Shown here one piece after another: positions 1 to 9,530 of a DNA stretch of 64,000 nt (the first letter of the stretch is position 1; the number at the start of each line of letters is the position of its first letter). Source of the stretch: Toxorhynchites rutilus septentrionalis (lineage: Eukaryota > Arthropoda > Insecta > Diptera > Culicidae); assembly GCF_029784135.1 (NCBI RefSeq), contig NC_073745.1, positions 242,881,624 through 242,945,623 on the forward strand, read 5' to 3'. The notes beneath the pieces were generated by a model. The model made no database searches. It saw nothing but the letters and a program-made list of their open reading frames with translations, and was not told the origin of the DNA. The translations under genes were made by a program, and so were the position numbers.

Positions 1-354
1 AGCTCTCGGAGGCCAATACAAGCTGACAATACAGAGGTCTTTGCCTCTGATGTTTGCATGACAAGCAACAGCTTCAATCCCTCCAATAGGTGGAAGGTTA
101 ATTCGAAAAAATGAGTGGCACTTATTGATCCCCAATAGCACCCCTCCGTATCTGTCATCACGGTCCAAGCGTACAATATTGAAATCATGGAAAGAGAGAT
201 CATCTCGCGAAGAAAGCCAAGTTTCGGACAGAGCAAAAACATCACAATTGAACTTATGAATTAAAAATTTGAATGTATCCAATTTAGGGATAAGACTACG
301 ACAATTTCACTGTAAAACAGTGATATCTCCGACCTCTCTATTTGAATTAGACAT
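1..354 (-). pseudogene. Start of ORF2 (endonuclease domain), partial, premature stop
   Basis: The ATG at 354-352 overlaps the end of ORF1 (ATGTCTAA). The frame encodes the beginning of an exonuclease-endonuclease-phosphatase domain: NCRSL, then DVFALSETWLS, where the ETW matches the conserved catalytic-Glu motif of this family, then RYGGVLLGI. Codon 16 is TGA (309-307) where the family has Trp (LQWNCRS-type motif), so this copy cannot make full ORF2 without readthrough. The rest, including reverse transcriptase, is outside the window. Confidence 0.8.
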
Positions 355-1912
355 CAAGAGAGATAATCATTGCAAGGAGGGGCCATGTTTGCATCAATTG
401 TTGCAAAATTGTCTTTAATACTGGAAGCATTGAAATGACAATGGTTCTGATGGAGTCGGAAACGTTAAAACACTTGAAGATTTGATCCAAAAGGTCAGAC
501 AACTTTATAAATCCCGATTGGGAAGTTGAGCTGGACGGAAAAATAGGGACAGTTGGGGTTTTTGATGTCCCCTCGAGTGCTGGGTCGTTCGAAGGTGAAC
601 TATTCCCACGGAAGCCAGGAGGAACCTGATTTTGCTTGTCCGCTGCACTCGTTTTTTTAGGCAAGCTAACAGGGGATATCACCGGAGGGACTTGTGATTG
701 AATTTTGGGAGTGGTCACATTTTTGCGCCGGGGATTCCCTTGGGAAATAAACGGTGTACCCCCGTGAGCTGTGTCCGCTTCCATTTCGTCAACTGGCAAC
801 GTGGAAAAGATATTGTGTGAGGAGATTGGATGTTGTTGTTGTTGGGCCTGTGGAGAAGCGCCCTTTAAAATTTCCGCAAAAGTGCGTTTCGAGCGTTCCT
901 TTAAAGAGCGCTTCTGTTTCTCCCAGCGACTCTTGTAATTTTCACAAGCTGAGAGCTCATGTGGGGTCCCCCCGCAATATGGACACTTATGCTCAGTCGC
1001 ACTGCAGGATTTGCCCACATGTTGCTCTCCGCAAGTGGCACAGCGCTCCTTGTTGGCGCAGTAGTCTGCTGTGTGACCAACTGACTTGCATTTGTTGCAA
1101 GTCATGGGCTTTGGCACGAAGAGACGCAGCGGAAGCCTCAATTTGTCCACCATAACGTAGTCAGGGAGGGCGGAACCAGCAAAAGTTACTCGAAACGAGT
1201 CGGACGGCGTAAATTTTGTTTTTCCCTCTTCCTGGGACACTTTTCCTAATTGATGGCAGTCCAAAATTTTAACTTTCGTCAAAGGGAGCTTTTTAAATCT
1301 GCCATCTCCCTCTTTTATTAATGCGCTCGTCAGACCCGTTTCTGTGATCACCCCCGAAATTTCTACGTTATGGCAGGGCACATAGACGCGATATTCTAGT
1401 ACGAACCTATTGTCGACAACAATCTCGTTAGCTTGCTTCCGATCAGCCACGACAACACGCAGTTTGTTCGGTCGAACCTTTCTAATTTCGACCACGGAGG
1501 AATAATTTTTTGTCAGATCTTTCATGATCTGAATGACGTTGAGCGATTTCCCGTTGGGTTTTGGCCGGAAGAAAACAACCCATGGGCCAGATCCAGATGC
1601 ATCTTCTGGATAGACCTTGACACGCTGAGAGGGGACAACTGAGGGGGAGGACGAGGTCGATTGTTGAGCGGGAGCGGGAACAGTTGGGCTGGGAGGCAAG
1701 TTCGGGAGATAATCGGAAGCGGGAGCGGGAGATTGAGGGGGCGAAGTGGAAAAGTTTGCCAATTTTCTTGAAGGGGGCTTGTTGAGGTTGATTAACTCTT
1801 CCTCTGAAAAGACATCGTCTGAGGGGGGAACGCGTTTAAGCGACTTCCCAGTAGTTAGTGAGGAGGAAACATCAGATTCAATGTCCATATCAAGAGGATC
1901 GCACTCTGCCAT
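347..1912 (-). CDS. Non-LTR retrotransposon ORF1 (Gag-like, three CCHC knuckles)
   Basis: An open 521-residue protein, full length for a mosquito ORF1. Residues 1-100 are Ser/Pro-rich and low complexity. A central region (about 105-265) resembles the RNA-binding part of Jockey/I-type ORF1 proteins. Three zinc knuckles follow near residues 273-325: CX2CX4HX4C (CNKCKSVGHTADYC), CX2CX3HX4C (CATCGEQHVGKSC) and CX2CX4HX4C (CPYCGGTPHELSAC), then a basic stretch and a Gln run. ORF1 proteins bind element RNA and form the cytoplasmic RNP used for target-primed reverse transcription. Its stop overlaps the ORF2 start in ATGTCTAA, typical of translational coupling. No frameshift seen. Start taken at the first Met of the open frame. 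Confidence 0.85.
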   Translation of the reverse strand: MAECDPLDMDIESDVSSSLTTGKSLKRVPPSDDVFSEEELINLNKPPSRKLANFSTSPPQSPAPASDYLPNLPPSPTVPAPAQQSTSSSPSVVPSQRVKVYPEDASGSGPWVVFFRPKPNGKSLNVIQIMKDLTKNYSSVVEIRKVRPNKLRVVVADRKQANEIVVDNRFVLEYRVYVPCHNVEISGVITETGLTSALIKEGDGRFKKLPLTKVKILDCHQLGKVSQEEGKTKFTPSDSFRVTFAGSALPDYVMVDKLRLPLRLFVPKPMTCNKCKSVGHTADYCANKERCATCGEQHVGKSCSATEHKCPYCGGTPHELSACENYKSRWEKQKRSLKERSKRTFAEILKGASPQAQQQQHPISSHNIFSTLPVDEMEADTAHGGTPFISQGNPRRKNVTTPKIQSQVPPVISPVSLPKKTSAADKQNQVPPGFRGNSSPSNDPALEGTSKTPTVPIFPSSSTSQSGFIKLSDLLDQIFKCFNVSDSIRTIVISMLPVLKTILQQLMQTWPLLAMIISLDV

Positions 1913-2295
1913 TATGGCAGATATACAATTATACTTTTTCTTTTTTTTTTTTAAATCCTTAACCTAATATATATATAAACTAAAATACTTGAAGCGCACG
2001 GTGCGGATGATTTGTAACGGTGCTCCAATCGAACCACGTGATGATCGCTTGGCACAACAGCAATGGTGTATCGCACCACAATACGATGACGAGGAACGGC
2101 ACACGCTCACAGCGCCCGCAGTGGAGGACTTCTCCCTCCCGCTGGTTGTGATTACTTATCACTTCACTCTCGCAATAAAGAAAACACCGTTAGAGCGACA
2201 CAATCACTTCAGCGAAACCGATAACGGTATTGTTCCAACACAATAACGGACACGAACAACTTTGCGTCCGGCGGCTTCGGACTGCGCGAGCTGAC
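1913..2295 (-). other. 5' leader of the minus-strand non-LTR element
   Basis: No coding signal. It contains an oligo-T tract and (TA)n near 1940-1980 and GC-richer sequence between 2000 and 2290. By position it should hold the internal Pol II promoter of the element, but no specific motif can be defended. The right boundary is inferred from where similarity to 41004 onward begins. Confidence 0.5.
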
Positions 2296-3466
2296 TCAAT
2301 CATTTGTTTGTATTGATTGAATTTTTGATTGAATAAAACAACTTCCGAATTCAATCAAATTCAGTATGTTTGCTTTGTGAGTAAAGAGATAAATCCCATG
2401 TAAGGTCAATTCATGCATTGTGATAGATTATGTTCTTCGTTACAAGTCCTTTTACGTTTGGTATGATGCCTAGGGCAAAATATGCGAACGGAAGAATTAT
2501 CAAACGAATATTTTATTTTACATTTCCCTTCTGAAGTTTGCATCTCTGAAGTGTACGTACTTCTCGAACCGCGAATTTGTTTGATTTGATGAAATTCAGG
2601 TACTCAGTGCCAGAAACTCAGTGAGTAGAAGATATGAAGGCATATCCTTCAATGCAATCTTGAATAACCGAGCCAAAGCGTTGTGTTCGTACCCGTTTTT
2701 GTAATCCGTGTTAGGAAAACACTTTTCGGAGTGCAAAAAAAAACATGCGGGTGCAGAAGTATCCCCGGCTTGCATGAATCCACAACTTCAACTTATACCG
2801 TGTTCAGGAAACATATTCTAGCATGCACAAATGCAAGCCGAGTACAAAAGTACTTGCAGTTTGCATTTATTTGCAAAACCGATTTCCCCAGACACCTTGG
2901 TTCTGTGTCTGTGATGGGGAAAGTCGGAACAAAAATGCCCCGACTTGTTTTAATTTGCAATTCCAATTTCCCCACGCTCCATGGATTTGAAGTCTGTGTT
3001 GGGGAAACACATTTCAGTCGGAACAAAAATACCCCCGACTTACATGTATTTACAATGCCAATTTCCCCACGCTCGTTGGAATTAAAGTCTGTGTTAGGGA
3101 AACACATTTTAGTCGGAACAAAAATACCCTACACTTTCATGTATTTGCAATGCCGATTTCCCCAAGGCTGCTTGGTTACGATGGCTGTGTTGGGGAAACC
3201 GTACATCGGGCCAATCAAAACGAGGTAGTTTGGGCGTTTAGATAACGCTCAACATTTTACAGTTATTCAATTGTTTATCTAATGATAAACACCATTTTAT
3301 TAATTTCGATAAATGCGTAGAAATATTCCCTATCAATTGATGCAAACATCTTTCCGACACAGTAAGAAATGTTCGAGTTATAAGCATTTGGAATCTTTCA
3401 TTTTTTCCTGCATGTTCTGCGTTTAGGTTTTCATTTTATCCCCCATATACTCCGGTTAGACGTCAA
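2296..3466 (+). mobile_element. Right part of a palindrome-ended TIR element (satellite-bearing type)
   Basis: Closely related to 41004-43039: the same order of sequence (CAATCATTTG..., about 95-bp tandem units, CCAATCAAAACGAGG, then a ~230-bp terminal region ending CTCCGGTTAGACGTCAA). The right terminus at 3459-3466 is collapsed: GACGTC replaces the GACGTAG..CTACGTC core found at other termini. The left end is missing. No coding capacity. Confidence 0.7.
2683..3210 (+). repeat. ~95-bp tandem satellite units inside the palindrome-ended element
   Basis: Successive units contain GTCGGAACAAAAAT at 2923, 3017 and 3112 (spacing 94 and 95), each followed by a pyrimidine-rich block, TTTGCAATKCC, ATTTCCCCA and GTCTGTGTTRGGGAAAC. 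Less regular units extend to the left. The same satellite recurs at 21665-22080 (reverse) and about 42240-42770. Reading frames through it are artefacts of the periodicity. Confidence 0.8.
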
Positions 3467-4130
3467 AAAATTAAAATAATTCTCATTTTGAATTTATTTT
3501 TCTTATTTATGGGTTGTTAAAGTCGTATCAATACAACAAAATAAATCATAAAAAGTTTTTCTCGTAATCCTCTGAATTATATGATGTTTTTACCTTGTTT
3601 TGTTGAACTTTGCCCTCAATTTTTTCAGCAATTTCATCTTTGGAGCTCCTTCTTGAACCGATACATAGTTCTTCCCTTCAAAATAGAATATAATTGTGGG
3701 TTCGAACCGATTTCCAGACTTTGTTTTGTTGGCATTGGGAAGCGTCTCGTGTAGCCTGAATTTATTATCCAAGCCTTGACTATTACCTGCTGCAATGAAT
3801 TGAGGAAATTGGCGCATCAAATCAATCAGGTATGGTAGCTTGACGAAATTTTGAGGGTTTATCAAGGCTGCGGTTTCGATAACTGAAATCAAATCGCTTT
3901 GAAATTTGTTTTGCGAGTTTAATATAGAAGTCACGACAAATCGATTTGGAGGACTTTTATTTTAACAAATCAAAAACGACGCTAATCTCACCAGAAGATA
4001 ATGTGAGTACAACTATCAACGATAGCAATAGCAAGAGGATATCACGACAGAAATATAATCATTCCAGAATGCACTGCCTGCCGCACTGAATTTCAGGACC
4101 CTCACATACGGTCGCTTGACGATTCTACGA
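3467..4130. other. Non-coding flank with one weak open frame
   Basis: AT-rich sequence between the palindrome-ended element and the plus-strand non-LTR element. The only frame of note is 3590-3934 on minus. No repeat terminus recognised. Confidence 0.4.
3590..3934 (-). CDS. Hypothetical 114-residue open frame, unrecognised
   Basis: I do not recognise it. It is hydrophilic with a basic C-terminus (KMKLLKKLRAKFNKTR) and has a mixed composition more protein-like than most short frames nearby. It might be an exon or transposon-derived fragment, or chance. No splice signals were assigned and no neighbour supports a function. Confidence 0.2.
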   Translation of the reverse strand: MTSILNSQNKFQSDLISVIETAALINPQNFVKLPYLIDLMRQFPQFIAAGNSQGLDNKFRLHETLPNANKTKSGNRFEPTIIFYFEGKNYVSVQEGAPKMKLLKKLRAKFNKTR

Positions 4131-4147
4131 ATTCACAATTCTTAACG

Positions 4148-4504
4148 GTGTATTATCAAAATGCCAGGGGTATCCGCACGAAGACAAACGAATTGTACTT
4201 GAAACTCTCTTCCTGCGATTACGACATTGTTGTTCTAACGGAAACATGGCTACGTCCAGACATCTCCAGCTCAGAGCTCACTTCAAGCTACGTCATATAC
4301 CGATGCGACCGCAGCTCTGCCACTAGCAATCTTCAACGCGGGGGCGGAGTTTTAGTGGCGGTTAAATCGACACTCAACTGCAAATCAGTAGCACTAGCAA
4401 ACAGCGACAACCTCGAACAAGCTGTTGTCTGTGTTATACTTCCAAAATCATCAATATATGTTTGTGGCATTTACATACGGCCCAACTCGGAACCAGCGAC
4501 ATAT
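4148..4504 (+). pseudogene. Endonuclease domain, N-terminal half (interrupted)
   Basis: The frame opens with YYQNARGIRTK, a hallmark start of EEP endonucleases in this retrotransposon group, then DIVVLTETWL (catalytic Glu region) and GGGVLVAV. It would continue directly into the frame resuming near 5865, but is cut at 4505 by the LTR-like insertion. The original protein nicks target DNA to prime reverse transcription. Confidence 0.8.
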
Positions 4505-5860
4505 TGTAACCGTTCGAAGTCCCGACTCGCGAGTGTAGTAAAACACGGTGGCTTTAGCGCCACTCCCAGTAGGGAGACCACCTGTCGTGTTGAGTTAATG
4601 CCCGACTAACTACAAGAATAGCTCAGGGTCAAGTTATCCTCGAACGATCACGCACGATCTCAGGAAGAGGTTACACAATCACAGGTGAACTCTCCTGCGA
4701 GAAACTTTATCCGGCTAATGCACGGATTTCGCGAACGTGCAAAGAATTATTTTCAAAAACCTCACCAAGTCGAAAGAGAACTTTAGGAGAGCGAAGATAT
4801 CTAAATCTGAAAAGAAATAAAAACTAATTTGAAATGTTGTCTCAATGAAAGAAGCAAAATGTATTTAGAGCCCTATTTATAATTTTATTTCCTACATTTA
4901 TTCCCCTCTTCTCTTCCTCTAATCCGTTCTCCTCTCTTCCCCTATTGTAACAATCCACATTATCCTTCTCTCTTCTGATTCCCCACTTCATGAATATAAC
5001 GAACGATCGTGTAACGTGATAACGGGTTACGTCATGGCCATGCGTATAACGGTCACCTACCTGCGCGCAGGGTTTTACCGGACTGATGATGATGGGCTGC
5101 GTAAAATGCTGTGTGCGCCGACTGAATACAGTTGAGGCTCGGTTTGGTGTCGGTTATAAACCGTATCTTCGAGTGGCTACCGCACGGGATCTTGGGGTCA
5201 GGTCAGTCCGTTCCGTTGCGGTTTACAATCACTGTCGAGCTTTGACGTAAAATGTTGGGGAATCTCGCATCCCACAAATTCAAGTCTGGGAAATCGTTTA
5301 TCCCACATACGCCGCCTGTTGAACAGGCTTTCTGTTCAACGGTAATGATATGTTACAATTTTGATAAGGAATGAGAGGAGCGTAGTTACCTGTTATTTTC
5401 GATAACTTAAATTTAGCGGAACAATAAATATTTATTTGATCTAATAACTGTTTTTTTTTTCAAACTGAAAGTAAACTGAATTAATAATTCTTTTCTTTAT
5501 TACTTCTGTCACTTCTACTATCTACTGAGAGCACATTTCACCTAGTACCTTTTTGTACTTTCGCGCACAATTAAAAAATATGTTCCACTCTCTGACCGCT
5601 CCACAAACGAAATGGCCGAGAGTTTCTGAAGATAGAAGGCCGTAGCCGTAGTATGCCAAATGGCGACTTATTTCCGCCCGAAAGTTTCTTGCAAACGATT
5701 TCGCCGTGAAACTGTACGACGTTCCCTTATCGATAGTCATTATCGATAATGGATACCTGAGGAAAACTGGACCCCTAATAGATGTCGTTGTTGTGGTGTT
5801 TTTTTGAATATTCGGCAACGATTCTTTTTTTTTAAATATTGACAGCGGAAAAACGTTACA
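4505..5860. mobile_element. Solo-LTR-like insertion (TG...CA, ATAT duplication)
   Basis: The inserted 1356 bp starts TGTAAC and ends GTTACA, with ATAT on both sides (4501-4504 and 5861-5864); the host endonuclease frame is split exactly here. TG/CA ends, a short inverted repeat and an ATAT target fit a Ty3/gypsy-type LTR. No gag or pol is visible, so a solo LTR left by LTR-LTR recombination is the simplest reading; another non-autonomous element is possible. A 98-codon minus-strand frame (5522-5818) is not recognised and probably not coding. The strand of the parent element is unknown. Confidence 0.6.
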
Positions 5861-5864
5861 ATAT

Positions 5865-8321
5865 TCAACGCACTCCTCATCCGTTCAACAGCTTCGCGAT
5901 CGCGCTTTGGATTCCGACACGATTGTCGTCGTGAGAGACTACAATTTACCCCGCTTAATATGGCAGAAAGATGAAGACGTTAACGGATTGCTGCCAACGA
6001 ATGCTTCATCTGAACAGGAAACTATGCTAGTCGAATCGATGGTTGCCACCGGTCTCCTTCAAATCAACAACTTATCAAACGCAAACGGCCGCCTTCTAGA
6101 CCTGGCAATCGTCAGCGATCCTAGCGTAGTTGAACTAATCGTGCCTCCATCTGCCCTACTTAGAATCGATAGTCACCACATGCCGTTTGTTCTTCGTATT
6201 GATGTCAACGACAACTTCCTGCTACCTCCTGGGAACACAATTGAAACCGACGACTTTGATTTTCGACGCTGCAACTTTGCAGAACTTAATAGAGCTGTAT
6301 CTACTATCGACTGGGCTTCGTTGTTTCTCGGTAAGGATACCGACGCGACGGTACGTATATTCTATGACTCTCTGAATGCAGTTTTGAATGAGCATGTTCC
6401 ACGTAGACGATTCACGAGACACTCCTACAAGCACGCTTGGTGGTCATCCGAGCTACAGCACCTTCGTAACGCTGTCCGCAAATCCCGTAAACGTTATTTT
6501 AAAGAACGAACGGATGCAAATCGTCACAATCTTCGCATAATTGAGACTCAGTATCACGAACTTCAAACCGCATCATTTCAAAATTACATCGCCCACCTGG
6601 AGACGACTGCGAAGCGAAACCCCTCCTATTTTTGGACGTTTATTCGTAGGAATAGGAATAGCAAATCTGTTCGCAGATCACTTCGAAAAGGTACACAGCA
6701 CCATCTCACCAGCATTCTCGCCTGACAGTCTCAGGAATTGTCCCTTCTTCGATTTGAATTTGCCGCTGTTTGAAATATCACAACACGATGTCTCATCTGC
6801 CTTGAGTAAATTGGACGTGTCTAAAGGTTCTGGAACTGACAAACTTCCGCCACTGTTCCTGAAAGAATGCGCCACGTCTCTGCAGATACCATTGACAATA
6901 ATTTTCAATAAGTCTCTACGTCACAGCACTTTTCCGCATCAATGGAAAACAGCTTCAATTTGTCCGATCTTCAAATCAGACTCCAATCACGCCGTTGAAA
7001 ATTACCGAGGCATTTCCATTCTATGTTGCGTGGCAAAAGTATTCGAAAGACTATTTAGTTCATAACATTTTATATACCGCATGTCAACCGATGATATCTG
7101 AATATCAACATGGCTTCGTCAGTAAACGATCGACAACAACTAATCTGATGACGTTCACTAACTTTTTATCAACGGAAATCGAGCTCAGACACCAGGTAGA
7201 TGCAATTTACTTCGATTTTTCGAAAGCGTTCGACAAGGTTCCCTACGAACTTGCAGTAGCGAAGCTTAGTCACCTAGGTTTTCCGTATTTGATGTGTGAG
7301 TGGTTGCGTTCCTACCTATCTGGACGGTGGGCGTATGCAAACATCAATGGCTCTCACTCTCGATATTTTCCCATCACATCAGGGGTACCACAGGGAAGTG
7401 TTCTTGGGCCGCTTATCTTCGTTTTGTTCATAAACGACCTGAGCTTTAGACTGAATGCTGGAAAACTGCTCTATGCCGACGATCTGAAAATTTATAGATC
7501 AATAACATCCCATCTTGACTGCTGCGCGCTTCAGGCTGACGTAGAGGAGCTACGGCGGTGGTGTGAGAATAACGAAATATTAAAAAATGAATTGTTGAAT
7601 TGAAAAAATTGAATATTAAAAAATGCAAAACAGTGTCGTTCACCCGCCGGCAGTCTCGAATTGAATTTCGTTATTCAGTCGGGCCTGAAACACTAGAGTG
7701 TGTTGATTCCATTCGCGACCTTGGAGTCGTCCTAGATAACAAACTAAGGTTCAATGAGCATATCTGCGTCACTACCGCTAAAGCGTTTGCTGCCCTTGGA
7801 TTTGTTCGTCGGTGCACCAATAACTTCAGAGATGACTACGCAATCAAATCGCTATACTGCTAATTAGTACGTAGCATTTTGGAGTATGCTGTCTGCGTGT
7901 GGTCTCCGTTTCACATCACCCAAATCACACGAATGGAGAGAGTACAGCGTAGTTTCATTAGATATGCTCTCCGACAACTGCCTTGGATAGATCCAGACCA
8001 TCTCCCCGACTAATTGAGCCGCTGCAGACTGATCGCGTTGGAATCGTTAGCTTCTAGACGTGCCAACATTCAAAAAATATTTGTGTTTGATCTGTTAAAT
8101 GGAAACTTTGATTGTCCATCCTTATTATATAATGTATCATTCTATGTACCATTTCGACAACTACGTGAGCGAGATCTATTGTTTATCAATCGCCATAGGA
8201 CTTCTTACGGATTCCATAACCCCTTAGAGAATTGTTTCCGTGAATTCAATAGTACTTGTGCTGTGTTCGATTTTAACGTGTCCAAAACTGTCTTTAAAAA
8301 TAGGATTAAGAATTTAATATA
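5865..8321 (+). pseudogene. Endonuclease C-terminus plus reverse transcriptase, multiple frame breaks
   Basis: Resumes the endonuclease (SDTIVVVRDYNL; the family usually has GDYN, so Arg replaces Gly) and its DSHH-type end, then RT: KLDVSKGSGTDKLPP, FDFSKAFDKVP, SGVPQGSVLGPLIF and catalytic YADD near 7474-7485. The C-terminal thumb region runs to 8321. Breaks: frame changes near 6.6 kb and 7.05 kb, a stop near 7600, stop TAA at 7861 and stop TAA at 8011. It cannot encode active RT. Confidence 0.85.
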
Positions 8322-8393
8322 AGGATTCAGTCTGAGGAATTATATACAATTCGAGACGGTGATAAATAAATAAATAAATAAATAAATAAAAAA

Positions 8394-9530
8394 CAAATCT
8401 ATCTATGTATGCGCTGCAATCAAATTAATATTTAAAATTCTGTAAATTCTGTATATTTGCTGAAAATCTATAATTCTGTATATACAGATTCTGTATCTGA
8501 AAAAAAATCTGTAAAATACAGAATATGCTGTATATGTGGTAACCCAGGTAACTACTTAGATGAGATTTTTTCTGACAAATAATAAGCATTGAACGTATTC
8601 TGAAAGGCAAGCTCTAAAATACACCTGACCACAGTGCAAGTCGGAATAAAAGTTTTTGAAATTTGAATTTGAAGGATTGATGAAAACTGCTCCGGTTGAT
8701 ATCCATTGAAGGACAACAATGAACTGTCAAAGGGTTCCGGTTTTCACCGGTTTTCGCGGTGTGTCAGGACAGAAAGCCTGATACATTTAGTTAGGCTCCA
8801 ATAATTTGAAAGTTTTAAACCAAGAACTTATCTATCGTGGAAGATTTTCTTATTCGCGAAGAAAACTTTTACAATAAAACTTTCGAAGTTTCCAAATGTG
8901 ATTCGTCACAGAAAAATTCGCCACTTTATGCGTTGCCGAAGGTCACTGATACTAACCTTGAAACATGTAGCTAAAAACAGTTTACCAAAGTGGTGTTTTC
9001 TTCCATTGAACAGACCATTCGTCGTTTCTGCTCCCGCAGACAAGAAAATGTCAACAAACTAAAAGGAGTGGGAAAAGACATCAACAGTTGGTAATCACCT
9101 CGATGTGTGACTGTGGTTAGAAGACAAAAGCATACACACCTTGACGAAAGGTATGAATTGTATAGCTCAGAGTGTTTTGAGACAACACATTTAATGGCAA
9201 TGAAGGTTATTCCAATTGAATTCAGCTTTCTCGATATTTATTTGTGTATAAGTACTCGTTATTTGCTATGGTAAAATAAATGCAAATAAAGTGGTCATTT
9301 GGAAAGAAAACAACAATGGACATAAGCTCGCTCCACCCACTGCCGAACTTAAAAGTTATGAGGGCCAATATCACTTTCAGCACGAAAAATTGCTTCCGTT
9401 TATGATGCGTAACAAAATACATAATATTAGATAGAATCTATGTTTGCTTTTATTCTGGTATCATGTCTCCTCGGACGACTTACACGAGAGGAAATAGTTC
9501 CCAGCTTACAGAGGAAACGCCGAAATACTA
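8394..9530. other. AT-rich non-coding stretch with repeat fragments
   Basis: Contains a TCTGTA-rich repeat at about 8430-8555, similar in reverse to about 39200-39320 (both end at a GGGTTRCC-type sequence), and a short fragment at about 8605-8660 resembling the SINE body at 30593-30873 (ACCACAGTGCAAGTCGGA). Otherwise no gene seen. At 9440-9658 there is a short frame broken by the Tc3-like terminus at 9531. Confidence 0.45.

Larger units (their letters stand above)
1..2295 (-). mobile_element. 5' portion of an I/Jockey-like non-LTR retrotransposon
   Basis: Minus-strand retrotransposon running off the left edge. Reading right to left: a 5' leader (about 2295-1913), ORF1 with three zinc knuckles (1912-347), then the first ~350 bases of ORF2 (apurinic-type endonuclease). 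Sequence right of about 2296 matches the inside of a palindrome-ended repeat seen again at 40980-43039 (shared from CAATCATTTG), so this element seems inserted into, or joined to, such a repeat. The exact 5' end and any target-site duplication cannot be fixed because the 3' end lies outside the window. Clade assignment is by general resemblance only. Confidence 0.85.
4130..8393 (+). mobile_element. Jockey/CR1-like non-LTR retrotransposon, broken
   Basis: Plus-strand element with endonuclease (from 4148), reverse transcriptase (6.6-7.6 kb) and the C-terminal region to about 8321, ending in an AAAT-repeat tail (about 8366-8393). It is interrupted at 4505-5860 by an LTR-type insertion. ORF1 is absent or unrecognisable upstream, so the copy is probably 5'-truncated. 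There is no RNase H domain after the RT, which fits Jockey/CR1-type elements. Confidence 0.85.

Noticed and set aside
754..1967. Plus-strand open frames opposite the non-LTR ORF1
   Set aside because: Shadows of the minus-strand ORF1 reading frame; no independent motifs.
2683..3228. 181-codon frame over the tandem satellite
   Set aside because: Generated by a 95-bp periodic unit; similar frames appear on both strands and at other copies.
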